14,571 nt of DNA from contig CALAIJ010000199.1 of assembly GCA_937923365.1 (NCBI GenBank), forward strand, positions 1 through 14,571, in the 5' to 3' direction. The stretch comes from an uncultured Sulfitobacter sp. (GTDB lineage: Bacteria > Pseudomonadota > Alphaproteobacteria > Rhodobacterales > Rhodobacteraceae). The notes beneath the pieces are model-generated. The model searched no databases. It had not been told where the DNA came from and saw only the letters and a list, made by a program, of their open reading frames with translations. Below are positions 1 to 7,113 of this stretch, piece after piece. Both the position numbers and the translations under genes were made by a program. How positions within the stretch are numbered: position 1 is the stretch's first letter; each line of letters begins with the position of its first letter.

Positions 1-408
1 AAGATGGAGCATTGCGCCTCACTCACGGGCGGGCGCCCCGGCGTTCTGCACGGAAACCGCACCTATCTGTTGCAGGACGACGACGGGCAGATCCTTGAGG
101 GGTTCTCGATTTCGGCCGGTCTCGACTATCCCGGTATCGGGCCGGAACACGCATGGCTGCACGAGATCGGCCGGGCCAAATACGTCTCCATCACCGACAA
201 GGAAGCGCTGGCTGCGTTCCAGCTGTGTTGCGAGCTGGAAGGGATTATCCCTGCGCTCGAGCCGTCACATGCCTTGGCCCATGTGCTCAAGATCGCGCCC
301 GAGCTGCCCAAGGATCACATCATCTGCATGAACATGTGTGGCCGCGGCGACAAGGATATCTTTACCGTTGCCAAGGCGCTTGGTTTCGAGATGGGTGAAT
401 TCGCGTAA
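1..408 (+). CDS. trpB: Tryptophan synthase beta subunit, C-terminal part (5' partial)
   Basis: This is the last 135 codons of TrpB; the gene runs off the left edge, so the PLP-binding lysine is outside the window. TrpB is the PLP-dependent half of the alpha2-beta2 tryptophan synthase and joins indole to L-serine in the cytoplasm. Visible family signatures are the [10 protein letters not shown] segment, [33 protein letters not shown] and the terminal glycine-rich [10 protein letters not shown] loop, which binds the cofactor phosphate and ring. The residue before that loop is Cys (codon tgt in MCGRGDKD). The well-studied enterobacterial enzyme has Ser there (Ser377), contacting the PLP ring nitrogen. 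The frame is open to base 1 and ends in TAA at 406-408. Its partner trpA is not adjacent but at 11990-12781 on the other strand. Identity is very secure. Confidence 0.97.
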   Translation, partial: KMEHCASLTGGRPGVLHGNRTYLLQDDDGQILEGFSISAGLDYPGIGPEHAWLHEIGRAKYVSITDKEALAAFQLCCELEGIIPALEPSHALAHVLKIAPELPKDHIICMNMCGRGDKDIFTVAKALGFEMGEFA

Positions 409-434
409 ACGCGAAATGGGAGACGCTGTCTCCC
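400..434. terminator. Two tandem hairpins between convergent trpB and DUF4893 genes
   Basis: Hairpin 1 pairs TTCGCG (400-405) with CGCGAA (410-415) around a TAAA loop holding the trpB stop codon. Hairpin 2 pairs GGGAGAC (418-424) with GTCTCCC (428-434) around GCT. Neither is followed by a clear T run on either strand, so intrinsic termination is uncertain. The position between two convergent transcription units makes a bidirectional termination or 3'-end stabilising role plausible. Confidence 0.45.
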
Positions 435-472
435 AAACCCTCTGGGAAGAGTTAAGGCCAGAAAAAGAGGCG

Positions 473-1057
473 TCAGCGGGTCAGTTCCAGAATGTCAAAG
501 TCGCTTTCCACAGCAGGCGACGGAAACATCAAACGTGCGCGTTTTGTGCTGACCCGTTCAAACACCGCGATCTGGGCCTGGGTTGTGCCATCCGATTGAA
601 AATCAGGGGGCAAGTCCGCGTATGCAGGCGGGGAGCCGCCCGCCACAAAGCCCACGCCCAGATAGATCGCAAGCCCGTCCCGCAGCAGGATACTGCCTTT
701 CGTGCGTTGAGAGCCGCTTAGCTTTTCGAAATCGAACCCTTGGGCGCTCACGGTAAAGCGGCATTTGAAGTTGGTGTAGACCACCAAGGGCAAGCCGCCG
801 CCCAGTTTCATCGTGCGACAGTTCCAGTCCCCGGCAAGGCTTTCGTCGAAGGCTACCTGCGGGCTGCCTGATAACGCGCCGGAAAGGGCTGCGACGTCAC
901 CAGCGCTGCCACCAGCGAAGGCCTGCAGCAAGGCGCCGCCTGCTACGTCGGTGAAACTGCTCAGGCGGGCTGCATCCTCGGTACGGATCACTGATTGCGC
1001 CGCCGCAGAGCCTGCGAAGAGCGCAGCGATGAGGAACACGGATTGAAAGAGTTTCAT
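473..1057 (-). CDS. Secreted DUF4893-type protein
   Basis: A 194-aa protein of unknown function. It has a clear Sec signal peptide (MKLFQSVFLIAALFAGSAAA, likely cleaved after residue 20), so it should be periplasmic. The body has the pattern I associate with DUF4893: DWNCRTMKLGG at 77-87, a second cysteine in FKCRF at 97-101, and FEKLSGSQRTKG at 110-121. Cys80 and Cys99 are the only mature-region cysteines and could form a disulfide. The start at 1057 is chosen because the signal peptide begins there, a GAGG ribosome site lies 8 nt upstream, and the ATG overlaps the upstream M50 stop by 4 nt (ATGA). The frame stays open further upstream, but that part only shadows the M50 gene. It is the last gene of the coupled block 473-3259. 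The family name is from memory; secretion is well supported. Confidence 0.8.
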   Translation of the reverse strand: MKLFQSVFLIAALFAGSAAAQSVIRTEDAARLSSFTDVAGGALLQAFAGGSAGDVAALSGALSGSPQVAFDESLAGDWNCRTMKLGGGLPLVVYTNFKCRFTVSAQGFDFEKLSGSQRTKGSILLRDGLAIYLGVGFVAGGSPPAYADLPPDFQSDGTTQAQIAVFERVSTKRARLMFPSPAVESDFDILELTR

Positions 1058-1710
1058 CCCGAGAGCCTCAGCATTTGCAGGTGCATGCGCACAGGTGGAA
1101 AGAAGAACAGGACGAGGCCTACGTTGAAGTAAAGCCAGATCATACCCGGTATCCATAACACCGCGATGACCAACCCGATCCCGCCCGAGATCCGGGTAGC
1201 GGTGCCGGATGGCAGGAACCGCAACAAAAACAACTGGAACAGCTTGCCACCGTCCAGCGGATGTACGGGCAGCAGGTTGAACAAAGCCAGAAAGAGGTTG
1301 ATCCATGCCAGCCAGTAGACCGCCCATGCAGCCACACCGGGCGCCATCATCGGTGCGGCCAGTGAGGCCAGCGCCCAGATCACAAGATTTACAATCGGCC
1401 CCATAGCCACAATCAGTTCCTGCTGGGTATAGCTGGGCGAGCGCGCATGTTCGCAAAACCCGCCGCCGCCGTGGATCATGATCCGGCGCACGGGCACCCC
1501 CTGGACTTTGCAGCCCCAGGCATGACCCACTTCATGCAGAAAGATCGACCCGATCAGCATGGCGACAAAGATCGCATCGTAGATCAACGTGGCCGCGCCA
1601 CCGCCGAAAGACAAAAAGATCAAAGGCAGCAGAATGATCGTGCCCCCCACCTGCACAGGCACGCCGAAGGGGCCGCGAAACTCGAAAATGGGAGTGTCGT
1701 TGCCCAGCAT
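1054..1710 (-). CDS. M50-family site-2-type intramembrane metalloprotease
   Basis: A 218-aa polytopic membrane protein with both zinc-site signatures of the site-2 protease family. The HExxH motif is HEVGH at 59-63, at the end of a hydrophobic helix, and NLLPVHPLDGGK at 145-156 supplies the third zinc ligand (Asp153). Members cleave substrates within the membrane. The protein is compact, with roughly five to six membrane segments and no PDZ domain, unlike RseP, so it belongs to the short SpoIVFB-like or rhomboid-neighbour type. The substrate cannot be read from the sequence. The ATG at 1708-1710 follows the DUF2237 stop with no gap, with AAAGGA upstream, and its own stop overlaps the DUF4893 start by 4 nt. 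Translational coupling on both sides suggests fixed stoichiometry with its neighbours. Confidence 0.92.
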   Translation of the reverse strand: MLGNDTPIFEFRGPFGVPVQVGGTIILLPLIFLSFGGGAATLIYDAIFVAMLIGSIFLHEVGHAWGCKVQGVPVRRIMIHGGGGFCEHARSPSYTQQELIVAMGPIVNLVIWALASLAAPMMAPGVAAWAVYWLAWINLFLALFNLLPVHPLDGGKLFQLFLLRFLPSGTATRISGGIGLVIAVLWIPGMIWLYFNVGLVLFFFPPVRMHLQMLRLSG

Positions 1711-2094
1711 CTAGGTGTCCTTTGACGGGGTGGCGTGGGCCTCCAGCACATCCAGGGGGACTACGTCCAAGGCCCGCTGGTGGGTGGCGGCCAGATGTAC
1801 CTTCGGGCCACAGCCTTCTTCGGCGGCTTGCAGGAAACGGCTGGCACACAGGCACCAGCTGTCGCCCGCCTTGAGGCCAGCAAAGCCGAATTCGGGGCGT
1901 GGTGTGCTCAGGTCATTGCCCACGTATTTCGAGAACGCGAGGAATTCGTCCGTCATCACCGCGCAGACCGTATGGCTGCCCTGATCGGCGGCGCAGGTGT
2001 TGCAATGGCCATCCCGGAAAAACCCCGTGACAGGGTCCGACCCGCAAAGCACCAGAGTGCCGCCAAAGACATTGAGGCTGTCGTCAGGCTCCAT
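1711..2094 (-). CDS. DUF2237 cysteine-rich protein
   Basis: A 127-aa soluble protein matching the DUF2237 family almost end to end: NVFGGTLVLCGSDPVTGFFRDG, then HCNTC at 30-34, GSHTVCAVMTDEFLAFSK at 39-56, GNDLSTPRPEFGFAGLKAGD at 59-78 and WCLCA at 80-84. The biochemical role is unknown to me. The conserved Cys and His residues (Cys17, Cys31, Cys34, His41, Cys44, Cys81, Cys83) could bind metal or do redox chemistry; this is inference. There is no signal peptide. The ATG at 2094 is preferred over an ATG 13 codons earlier because family homology starts here and GGAG lies 8 nt upstream. It overlaps the serine hydrolase by 11 nt, and its TAG directly abuts the M50 start. Confidence 0.9.
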   Translation of the reverse strand: MEPDDSLNVFGGTLVLCGSDPVTGFFRDGHCNTCAADQGSHTVCAVMTDEFLAFSKYVGNDLSTPRPEFGFAGLKAGDSWCLCASRFLQAAEEGCGPKVHLAATHQRALDVVPLDVLEAHATPSKDT

Positions 2095-3259
2095 CAGCGA
2101 CGCTCCTCGCGATAAGGCGGAAGATGTCCACATTGCGCTCGCTCACGCCTGCGTCGCGGAACTGCCGATCTGCGGCATTGGTGGCAATAACCACGCCGCG
2201 TGCTGTGTCGATGTAGATGTATTGCCCGTAGATGCCGCGCGCCATGTAGGTCCCCACAGGTGCGCCTTGCGGGATCCACCACTGGTAGCCATAGCCGATC
2301 GCCCCTTCTGCCGTCGGCGCGCTGGGCACGGTAGAGGCGGCGACCCAATCCGCAGGTACCACCTGCTGGCCTTGCCACACGCCGTTCTGCAAAAACATCT
2401 GGCCAAAGCGCGCATAATCCCGCGCGGTCATGTTCAGCCCGCCCAGGACAAAGGCGGTGCCGACACCGTCCGTCAGGTAGTAGGGGGCGTATTCCAACCC
2501 CAAGGGCTGGATCACCTTTTCGCTCAGCAGTTCCGTGACCGAGCGGCCCGAAGCCCCGCGTACCACCATGCCCACCACATGGGTGTCGATGGACACATAC
2601 TGCCAGCCGGCCCCCGGTTCGGCGAAGGTGTCTTTTAGACCCGCTGCGAAATCGTCCATTTCGCCGCCCAAGGCCAGCACTCGGCCCATGCGGTTGATGT
2701 CCGAGCTTTGGTCGAGATAATCCTCGTCAAAGGTCACGCCACTGGCCATGTTCAGGACGTTGCGCAGGGTGGCGCCTTCGTATGCACCGCCTTTGAGCGC
2801 AGGCGCGTACTTGGTCACCGGATCATCAAGGCTTTCGATTTTGCCTTCCTCCAGCAGTATGCCCACCAGCGCGGAGAGATAGCTTTTCGCAACAGACCAG
2901 CTGATCCGCTTGTCCTCTGCGGTGGTGCCCTGAAAGTAGTTCTCGTAGACGATCTGCCCGTCCTTGAGCACCACAAGCGCCGTGACGCTGCGGTCCTTGA
3001 TCCATGTGTCGACCTCTGCGGGCAGGGCGGTCTCGGGGCCGTAGGGCAGCTCGGATGTGGGGCCATTCCCGCGGGGGACCTCCACATGGAGGAAAGCCGC
3101 ATCCATGTTGGAAAAGTTCGCCACGATTTTCTCTTCGGAAAACAGGGAGTTGACGGCCATCAGCCGCGCGATCTCCTCGCGTTTCCAGATACCAAAGAGC
3201 ACCGCGGCAATGACCAATGCCAGCACGATCCGAAACGTCCATTTCAATATGGTGCGCAT
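2084..3259 (-). CDS. Membrane-anchored serine hydrolase of the beta-lactamase (class C-like) fold
   Basis: A 391-aa protein. An N-terminal hydrophobic helix (about residues 9-24) should anchor it with the catalytic domain in the periplasm. The nucleophile motif SxxK is SVAK at 122-125. The YxN-like motif appears as YVS at 221-223, and the third active-site box region is RGIYGQYIYI at 341-350. Conserved family surroundings include LRNVLNMASGV (165-175), EPGAGWQYVS (214-223) and GYGYQWWIP (322-330). Proteins like this are usually esterases, amidases or peptidases rather than true beta-lactamases, because YxN and KTG are degenerate. The start at 3259 is preferred to one ten codons upstream: GGGAGG lies about 8 nt before it and the anchor follows at once. 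It heads a block of four genes read without gaps down to 473. Confidence 0.9.
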   Translation of the reverse strand: MRTILKWTFRIVLALVIAAVLFGIWKREEIARLMAVNSLFSEEKIVANFSNMDAAFLHVEVPRGNGPTSELPYGPETALPAEVDTWIKDRSVTALVVLKDGQIVYENYFQGTTAEDKRISWSVAKSYLSALVGILLEEGKIESLDDPVTKYAPALKGGAYEGATLRNVLNMASGVTFDEDYLDQSSDINRMGRVLALGGEMDDFAAGLKDTFAEPGAGWQYVSIDTHVVGMVVRGASGRSVTELLSEKVIQPLGLEYAPYYLTDGVGTAFVLGGLNMTARDYARFGQMFLQNGVWQGQQVVPADWVAASTVPSAPTAEGAIGYGYQWWIPQGAPVGTYMARGIYGQYIYIDTARGVVIATNAADRQFRDAGVSERNVDIFRLIARSVADGA

Positions 3260-3331
3260 GTGGGGCCTCCCTTGCTTTGGGCTATCCAACCACAGGGGGG
3301 CGGGTGATGCCAGCGCATCCTTGCCGCGCGG

Positions 3332-4366
3332 CTAGCCTTTCCAGTCGATCCAGCGCCCATGGAAATCGGCGCGTCCCAGATCAAGGGTGATGTCACCGGG
3401 CCAAAGCCGCAGGGTCAAGGCGGCTCCAACCTTGGCAGTGGTGTCGCCATCGCTTTCCATCGACAGCCACGCCAACGGGCGCGCGGCGGTGGCTTGGGCG
3501 CCCGCCGCCTCGATCAATGCTTTGCCGTGTGCCTGAACTTCTGGCGGGAAGTACTGCCATGCAACGGTGTGCTGGATCAGATGCAGATGCCCTTGCGGTG
3601 CCGATTGCAGGCGCGGGGACAGCCATGCGATGGCGTCGCCCCGTGAGACGTCTGCCGTGGCGACAGAGGCCGCAGCACGGGTCAGTTGCAACCGCTCGGG
3701 CTGGTCCGGCCAAAGGTAGGCTGTCAGGCGCAGCAGATCGGCCCCGCGCGCGGGCTTGAGGGGATTGAGGTCCACGCCTGCGCGGTCCGCGATGACGGGT
3801 GTGTTTTCGGGCGGCGCCTTGCCTTTCCAATCCGGCGACAGCGTCAGCGCCGGCATCGGCGGGCCAAAGCGCGTGCCCAAGACATCCAGGGCGTAGTGGT
3901 CCCACATCAGGTTCAGCCCGCCGCTTGCGCCCAGCTCGCTGAGATACACCGGCAGGTCAAAGTGCTGCACCGCCACCCGCGCGCCTGCGATCAGTGCAGC
4001 AGAGCGGCGCACTTCGTTGGTTTGAGGCGGGCTTTCGCACCAGTTCAGCAGGAATTCTTCATGGCTGGACAGCGCCGCAAGGACGGCCTCTTGAAACACG
4101 TCGTCGGAAGGTTGGTGCGGCGGATAGACGGCTGCAAGTTCGGGCGCATTATGACCCAGCACCAGCGCATGCAGGCCGCCCGCAATCCGCAGGGGCAACG
4201 AGTGGCCTGCGGGGCCGATATCGCCCGTGAATTCAGCGAATTTCTGCCCCAGTGCAGAGCGTTCGGGCCAATGTAGCGCCAAAAGGGACAACAGGCGCTC
4301 CATAAAGGGCGACCCCATGCGGGCACAACTGCCTGCCTGATCCTTGAAGGCTGCGGTGAGGGTCAT
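3332..4366 (-). CDS. DUF2332 family protein
   Basis: A 344-aa cytoplasmic protein of the DUF2332 family; I know of no established function. Visible signatures are SELGASGGLNLMWDHY at 143-158, DRAGVDLNPL at 194-203, the IQHTVAWQYFP box at 264-274 and the C-terminal GRADFHGRWIDW at 331-342. The ELGASGG stretch after a beta-strand-like segment resembles glycine-rich motif I of class I SAM-dependent methyltransferases, so a methyltransferase-like fold is possible but unproven. There is no signal peptide or membrane helix. Its ATG overlaps the pth stop by 4 nt (ATGA, 4363-4366) with no good ribosome site of its own, so translation probably depends on pth. A 72-nt gap separates it from the serine hydrolase downstream. 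Confidence 0.88.
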   Translation of the reverse strand: MTLTAAFKDQAGSCARMGSPFMERLLSLLALHWPERSALGQKFAEFTGDIGPAGHSLPLRIAGGLHALVLGHNAPELAAVYPPHQPSDDVFQEAVLAALSSHEEFLLNWCESPPQTNEVRRSAALIAGARVAVQHFDLPVYLSELGASGGLNLMWDHYALDVLGTRFGPPMPALTLSPDWKGKAPPENTPVIADRAGVDLNPLKPARGADLLRLTAYLWPDQPERLQLTRAAASVATADVSRGDAIAWLSPRLQSAPQGHLHLIQHTVAWQYFPPEVQAHGKALIEAAGAQATAARPLAWLSMESDGDTTAKVGAALTLRLWPGDITLDLGRADFHGRWIDWKG

Positions 4367-5049
4367 TTGAAACGCACCATCAATTTTTGCAGCGCGGAGC
4401 GTGTGTCTTCGGGCGGGGTCTTGTCCGGTGCGGGTTTGGCGTCGCTTTGGGCCTTGCCTTTGGTGCCTGTGCTGGGGCGCGCAGGCGCCGTGCGCAGGGC
4501 CACCGCGTTGGAGAACTTGGCCCCGTCGCCCACCGCCAGATAGGGCGCGCCATCGCTGACGCCGCGCAGCACATCGTCAAGCCATGCCTCGTCCGCCTTG
4601 GGAAAGTCGCGCAAGACATAGCCGGGCACGGCGTCTTTGTGTCCCGGATGGCCGACCCCCAGCCGCACACGGGCGTATTCAGGCCCGATATGCGCGTGAA
4701 TGGAGCGCAGGCCGTTGTTGCCTGCATGTCCGCCGCCAACCTTGTATTTGACCTTGCCGGGGGCCAGATCAATCTCGTCGTGGATGACAATGACATCCGC
4801 GGGCTCCAGCTTGAAGAACCGCATGGCCGCCTGCACCGACTGGCCGGAGTTGTTCATGAAGGTTTCGGGCTTGAGCAGCGCGACTTTCTCGGACCCGAAA
4901 CGCCCCTCGGTCATGGACCCCTGATGCTTGCCCTTCCACGGCCCAAAACCATGGTCATCCGCGATCCGCTCGACTGCCATAAAGCCGATATTATGCCGAT
5001 TGCGCGCATACTTGGCGCCGGGATTTCCAAGGCCAACGATCAATTTCAT
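4363..5049 (-). CDS. pth: Peptidyl-tRNA hydrolase
   Basis: A 228-aa bacterial-type Pth, which cleaves the ester bond of peptidyl-tRNA released from stalled ribosomes and recycles tRNA in the cytoplasm. Catalytic features are VGLGNPG at 5-11, the general base His19 in RNRHNIGF, Asn66 in FMNNSGQ and Asp91 in HDEIDLAPG. The tRNA-contacting loop is GGGHAGNNGLRS. In E. coli the same loop reads GGGHGGHNG, so Asn111 stands where His113 is expected. The C-terminus carries a low-complexity Ala/Pro/Lys extension (about 187-215) ending in a basic helix; I believe such extensions are common in this group. The ATG at 5049 has AAAGGA 9 nt upstream. The coupled downstream partner is DUF2332. In many bacteria pth sits beside rplY; here rplY is 2 kb away. 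Confidence 0.96.
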   Translation of the reverse strand: MKLIVGLGNPGAKYARNRHNIGFMAVERIADDHGFGPWKGKHQGSMTEGRFGSEKVALLKPETFMNNSGQSVQAAMRFFKLEPADVIVIHDEIDLAPGKVKYKVGGGHAGNNGLRSIHAHIGPEYARVRLGVGHPGHKDAVPGYVLRDFPKADEAWLDDVLRGVSDGAPYLAVGDGAKFSNAVALRTAPARPSTGTKGKAQSDAKPAPDKTPPEDTRSALQKLMVRFK

Positions 5050-5154
5050 GGGGCGCGTCCTTTGCGGTCAAAGCAACGGCACTCTAGTGGGTTTTGGCGT
5101 GGAACGGAATGGCCTGCACAGCGGCCCCGGGGCAATCGCTGCGCTTGGCCTGCA

Positions 5155-6129
5155 TTAGTTGCGTTCAAGCACTCCTTTAAGCCGTGCGGGCAACGGGCCT
5201 GCAAGGGCATCCTCAAGGGCTGCGGGTGTCAGCATGGCCTGCAAGCGTATTGGCCTGCGCGTGCGCGTGTCACCCAAAGTCAGGCCAGCCCGCCGCAGAA
5301 ACGGCGCGAGGTGTTCTGGTTTGCCGCCGACAGTCTTGCGTGCGCGGACAAGGCCGCGACGGTCAAGTTGATCAAGGCCACCTTGCATCCATGCGGGTTC
5401 CAGCTTCCAACCGGTTGCAGGGCGCAGATATCCGGGATCGGCGGGGATCTTCTGACCCTCTGCTGTGATCAGCACCCAGCTTTCCTTGTTTGCGATGCCA
5501 GCAGGACCTGCAATCGAGCCGCCGAAAATCTCGCTGCCCGACAGTTTGCGAATGGATATGTCAGGGGTCTGATCGCGGTTACGGGCCAAGAGCACGCAAG
5601 GGCCTTGGGAGGTGGCAGGCATAGTGCAGTCCGCGCCATATGCCTTGCGGAATGTAATGGCGTCTTTTTCATTGGCGTTATTGCGGATGCTGACCGTCTC
5701 GGCGCCTGCATCCAACAGCAGGCGCTGGCACAGATTGCTGCAGCTGAAATCGTTGAAATTGCCACCATTGTAGAGAGCGACGTGCCCGAGGGTGCCACCT
5801 GTTAGGGGGGTGGGCGTCTCCAACATCTTGGCCACGGCCTGAACCGCGCTTTCCGATTTCTGCGGCATCAGCACCGTCGCTTGGGCAAAGATCCACCCGC
5901 CCAAGGCCAGCGCTGCGATTGCCGCGATTGGCCAGCGGCGTATCAGAACGGCGGGCAATCCGCAGACAAGGCCAATGGAGACAGTGGGCAAATACGATAT
6001 CACAGCCAGAACAGGTGCCGTCAAAAGCGGGAAGATGAAGGCGATGAAAACGGCGATCGATCCAAAGCCTGTCGCCACGATGGTCGTGACGACCACGCCG
6101 ATGGTCACCCAGATGTAAAGCGCTGCCAT
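5155..6129 (-). CDS. Unrecognised membrane protein with a C-terminal Cys-containing domain
   Basis: A 324-aa protein I cannot assign. Residues about 5-83 are strongly hydrophobic and fit three to four membrane helices. The remaining ~240 residues look soluble and probably face the periplasm. That domain opens with GHVALYNGGNFNDFSCSNLC; its cysteines are Cys130, Cys134 (CxxxC), Cys168 and Cys178, enough for two disulfides. The CxxxC is followed by the amphipathic QRLLLDAGAETVSI. No catalytic motif is apparent. The ATG at 6129 is chosen because AAAGG lies 8 nt upstream; a TTG eleven codons earlier is in frame but has no support. The stop at 5155-5157 is 105 nt from pth, so co-transcription is possible but not clear. 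The reading frame is intact with normal codon usage, so I trust it as a gene. Confidence 0.75.
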   Translation of the reverse strand: MAALYIWVTIGVVVTTIVATGFGSIAVFIAFIFPLLTAPVLAVISYLPTVSIGLVCGLPAVLIRRWPIAAIAALALGGWIFAQATVLMPQKSESAVQAVAKMLETPTPLTGGTLGHVALYNGGNFNDFSCSNLCQRLLLDAGAETVSIRNNANEKDAITFRKAYGADCTMPATSQGPCVLLARNRDQTPDISIRKLSGSEIFGGSIAGPAGIANKESWVLITAEGQKIPADPGYLRPATGWKLEPAWMQGGLDQLDRRGLVRARKTVGGKPEHLAPFLRRAGLTLGDTRTRRPIRLQAMLTPAALEDALAGPLPARLKGVLERN

Positions 6130-6138
6130 GGGTCCTGC

Positions 6139-6164
6139 CTTTGCATTGTTCTTGCAGTGCAAAG
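6139..6164 (-). promoter_or_regulatory. Hairpin covering the ribosome binding site of the membrane-protein gene
   Basis: On the - strand, CTTTGCA (6164-6158) can pair with TGCAAAG (6145-6139) across a 12-nt loop. The second arm contains most of the AAAGG Shine-Dalgarno sequence of the gene starting at 6129, so folding would hide it. The stem is only 7 bp and mostly A/U, so it would be marginal unless stabilised; a temperature- or ligand-dependent role is speculation. Confidence 0.25.
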
Positions 6165-6352
6165 AGTTTGCGGGGCCTTGCGCGCCAAACTAGGGCGGCA
6201 ACCGGGCCATTTCGCGACGGCATCGATTTGTACCTATGCGCGAAGATGCGGCATGGCGACATCCAAAAGATGTACTTCTCGCCTCCGTCCTTGTGTTTGC
6301 GTAGATTTAACCGTCAAGGGCTTATGAAAAGAGCCTGTCCCAGAGGGTAGGT

Positions 6353-7060
6353 ATGTTTTTCAATTTTCTGAAAGAGCTGGATGGCTACACCGACGCCATG
6401 ACGGCGCGGCTGGCGACGCGGCACCGGTTTCTGGTGGAGCCGTTTGCAGAAGAGATCAACGGCGCACGGGTGCTTGATCTGGCCGCGCATGACGGGCGGT
6501 GGAGCTATGCGCTGGCGGCAGCCGGCGCACGCGAGGTGATCGGGGTCGAGGCGCGCCGCGATGTTCTTCAGCAGTTCGGAGCCTTTCCGCCCAAGCGCTT
6601 CAAAGCCCGCGTCAAGATGAACCACAACGATATCTTTCGCGCCTTGGCCACGCTGAATGCGGGCAAGCAAAGCTTTGATGTGGTGGCGATGTACGGCATC
6701 TTTTACCACATCACCAACCACTACGAGCTGCTGGCGCGCAGCGTCATGCTGCGGCCCAAGATCATCATTGTCGACAGCGAGTTCATTACTGACAATTCGG
6801 CGCGGATACACTTTGTCAAAGAGCGCACGCAAGGCGAGTTGAACGCGACGCGCCATGTGCCGGGGCAGGAAATGACGCTTGTTGGCGTGCCCACGATGGG
6901 CGCGATTGAGCGGATGGCCGAGGTGCTGGGGTATCGCTGCGACTGGCTGAACTGGAACCATCTGCCCGAAGCGGAACGTATCGGGGTGGCCGATTATTAC
7001 CGCGACGCCAAGAAGCGCAGGCGGACGTGTGTGCTGCGCCCGATGGAAGATGTGACATAA
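6353..7060 (+). CDS. Class I SAM-dependent methyltransferase
   Basis: A 235-aa cytoplasmic protein with a Rossmann-type methyltransferase core. Motif I is VLDLAAHDGRWSYALAAAGA at 40-59, with the His-Asp-Gly variant of the usual glycine-rich turn. The acidic residue that holds the SAM ribose is Glu66 in GVEAR. Motif IV is FDVVAMYGIFYHI at 108-120, followed by LLARSVMLRPKIIIVDSEF. The substrate is not evident; the IFYHI segment and compact size resemble small-molecule rather than rRNA methyltransferases. GAGGG lies 5 nt before the ATG. It stands alone on the + strand between - strand genes: 223 nt divergent from the membrane-protein gene and convergent with rplY, sharing a terminator that begins immediately after its stop. 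No operon partner gives a clue to its role. Confidence 0.88.
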   Translation: MFFNFLKELDGYTDAMTARLATRHRFLVEPFAEEINGARVLDLAAHDGRWSYALAAAGAREVIGVEARRDVLQQFGAFPPKRFKARVKMNHNDIFRALATLNAGKQSFDVVAMYGIFYHITNHYELLARSVMLRPKIIIVDSEFITDNSARIHFVKERTQGELNATRHVPGQEMTLVGVPTMGAIERMAEVLGYRCDWLNWNHLPEAERIGVADYYRDAKKRRRTCVLRPMEDVT

Positions 7061-7062
7061 AA

Positions 7063-7089
7063 AAAGGGGCTGCATGATGCAGCCCCTTT
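7063..7089 (-). terminator. Strong intrinsic terminator of rplY, partly bidirectional
   Basis: GGGGCTGCA (7066-7074) and TGCAGCCCC (7078-7086) form a perfect 9-bp stem with a 3-nt loop, extended to 12 bp by flanking AAA/TTT. On the - strand the hairpin is followed by seven T residues, a textbook Rho-independent terminator for rplY. On the + strand only three T follow, so it should stop methyltransferase transcripts less well. The T run overlaps the methyltransferase stop codon. Confidence 0.92.
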
Positions 7090-7113
7090 CAAAACGACCC
7101 GTAAGGGTTCGGC

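Noticed and set aside
473..3259. Possible defence or toxin-antitoxin system made of hydrolase, protease and unknown proteins
   Set aside because: No nuclease, NTPase sensor, toxin fold or mobile element nearby, and all members look like ordinary conserved roseobacter proteins.
2084..3259. True beta-lactamase (antibiotic resistance) call for the serine hydrolase
   Set aside because: Only SxxK is canonical; the YxN and KTG boxes are degenerate, so an esterase or peptidase role is more likely.
4387..5805. Long open + strand frame of 472 codons
   Set aside because: It is antisense to pth and the membrane-protein gene; its translation has no domain signature and the open frame is explained by high GC content.
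6324..6350. An 8-codon frame (MKRACPRG) ending 2 nt before the methyltransferase start
   Set aside because: No ribosome site of its own and the encoded peptide has no leader-peptide character; the final codons simply contain the Shine-Dalgarno of the methyltransferase.
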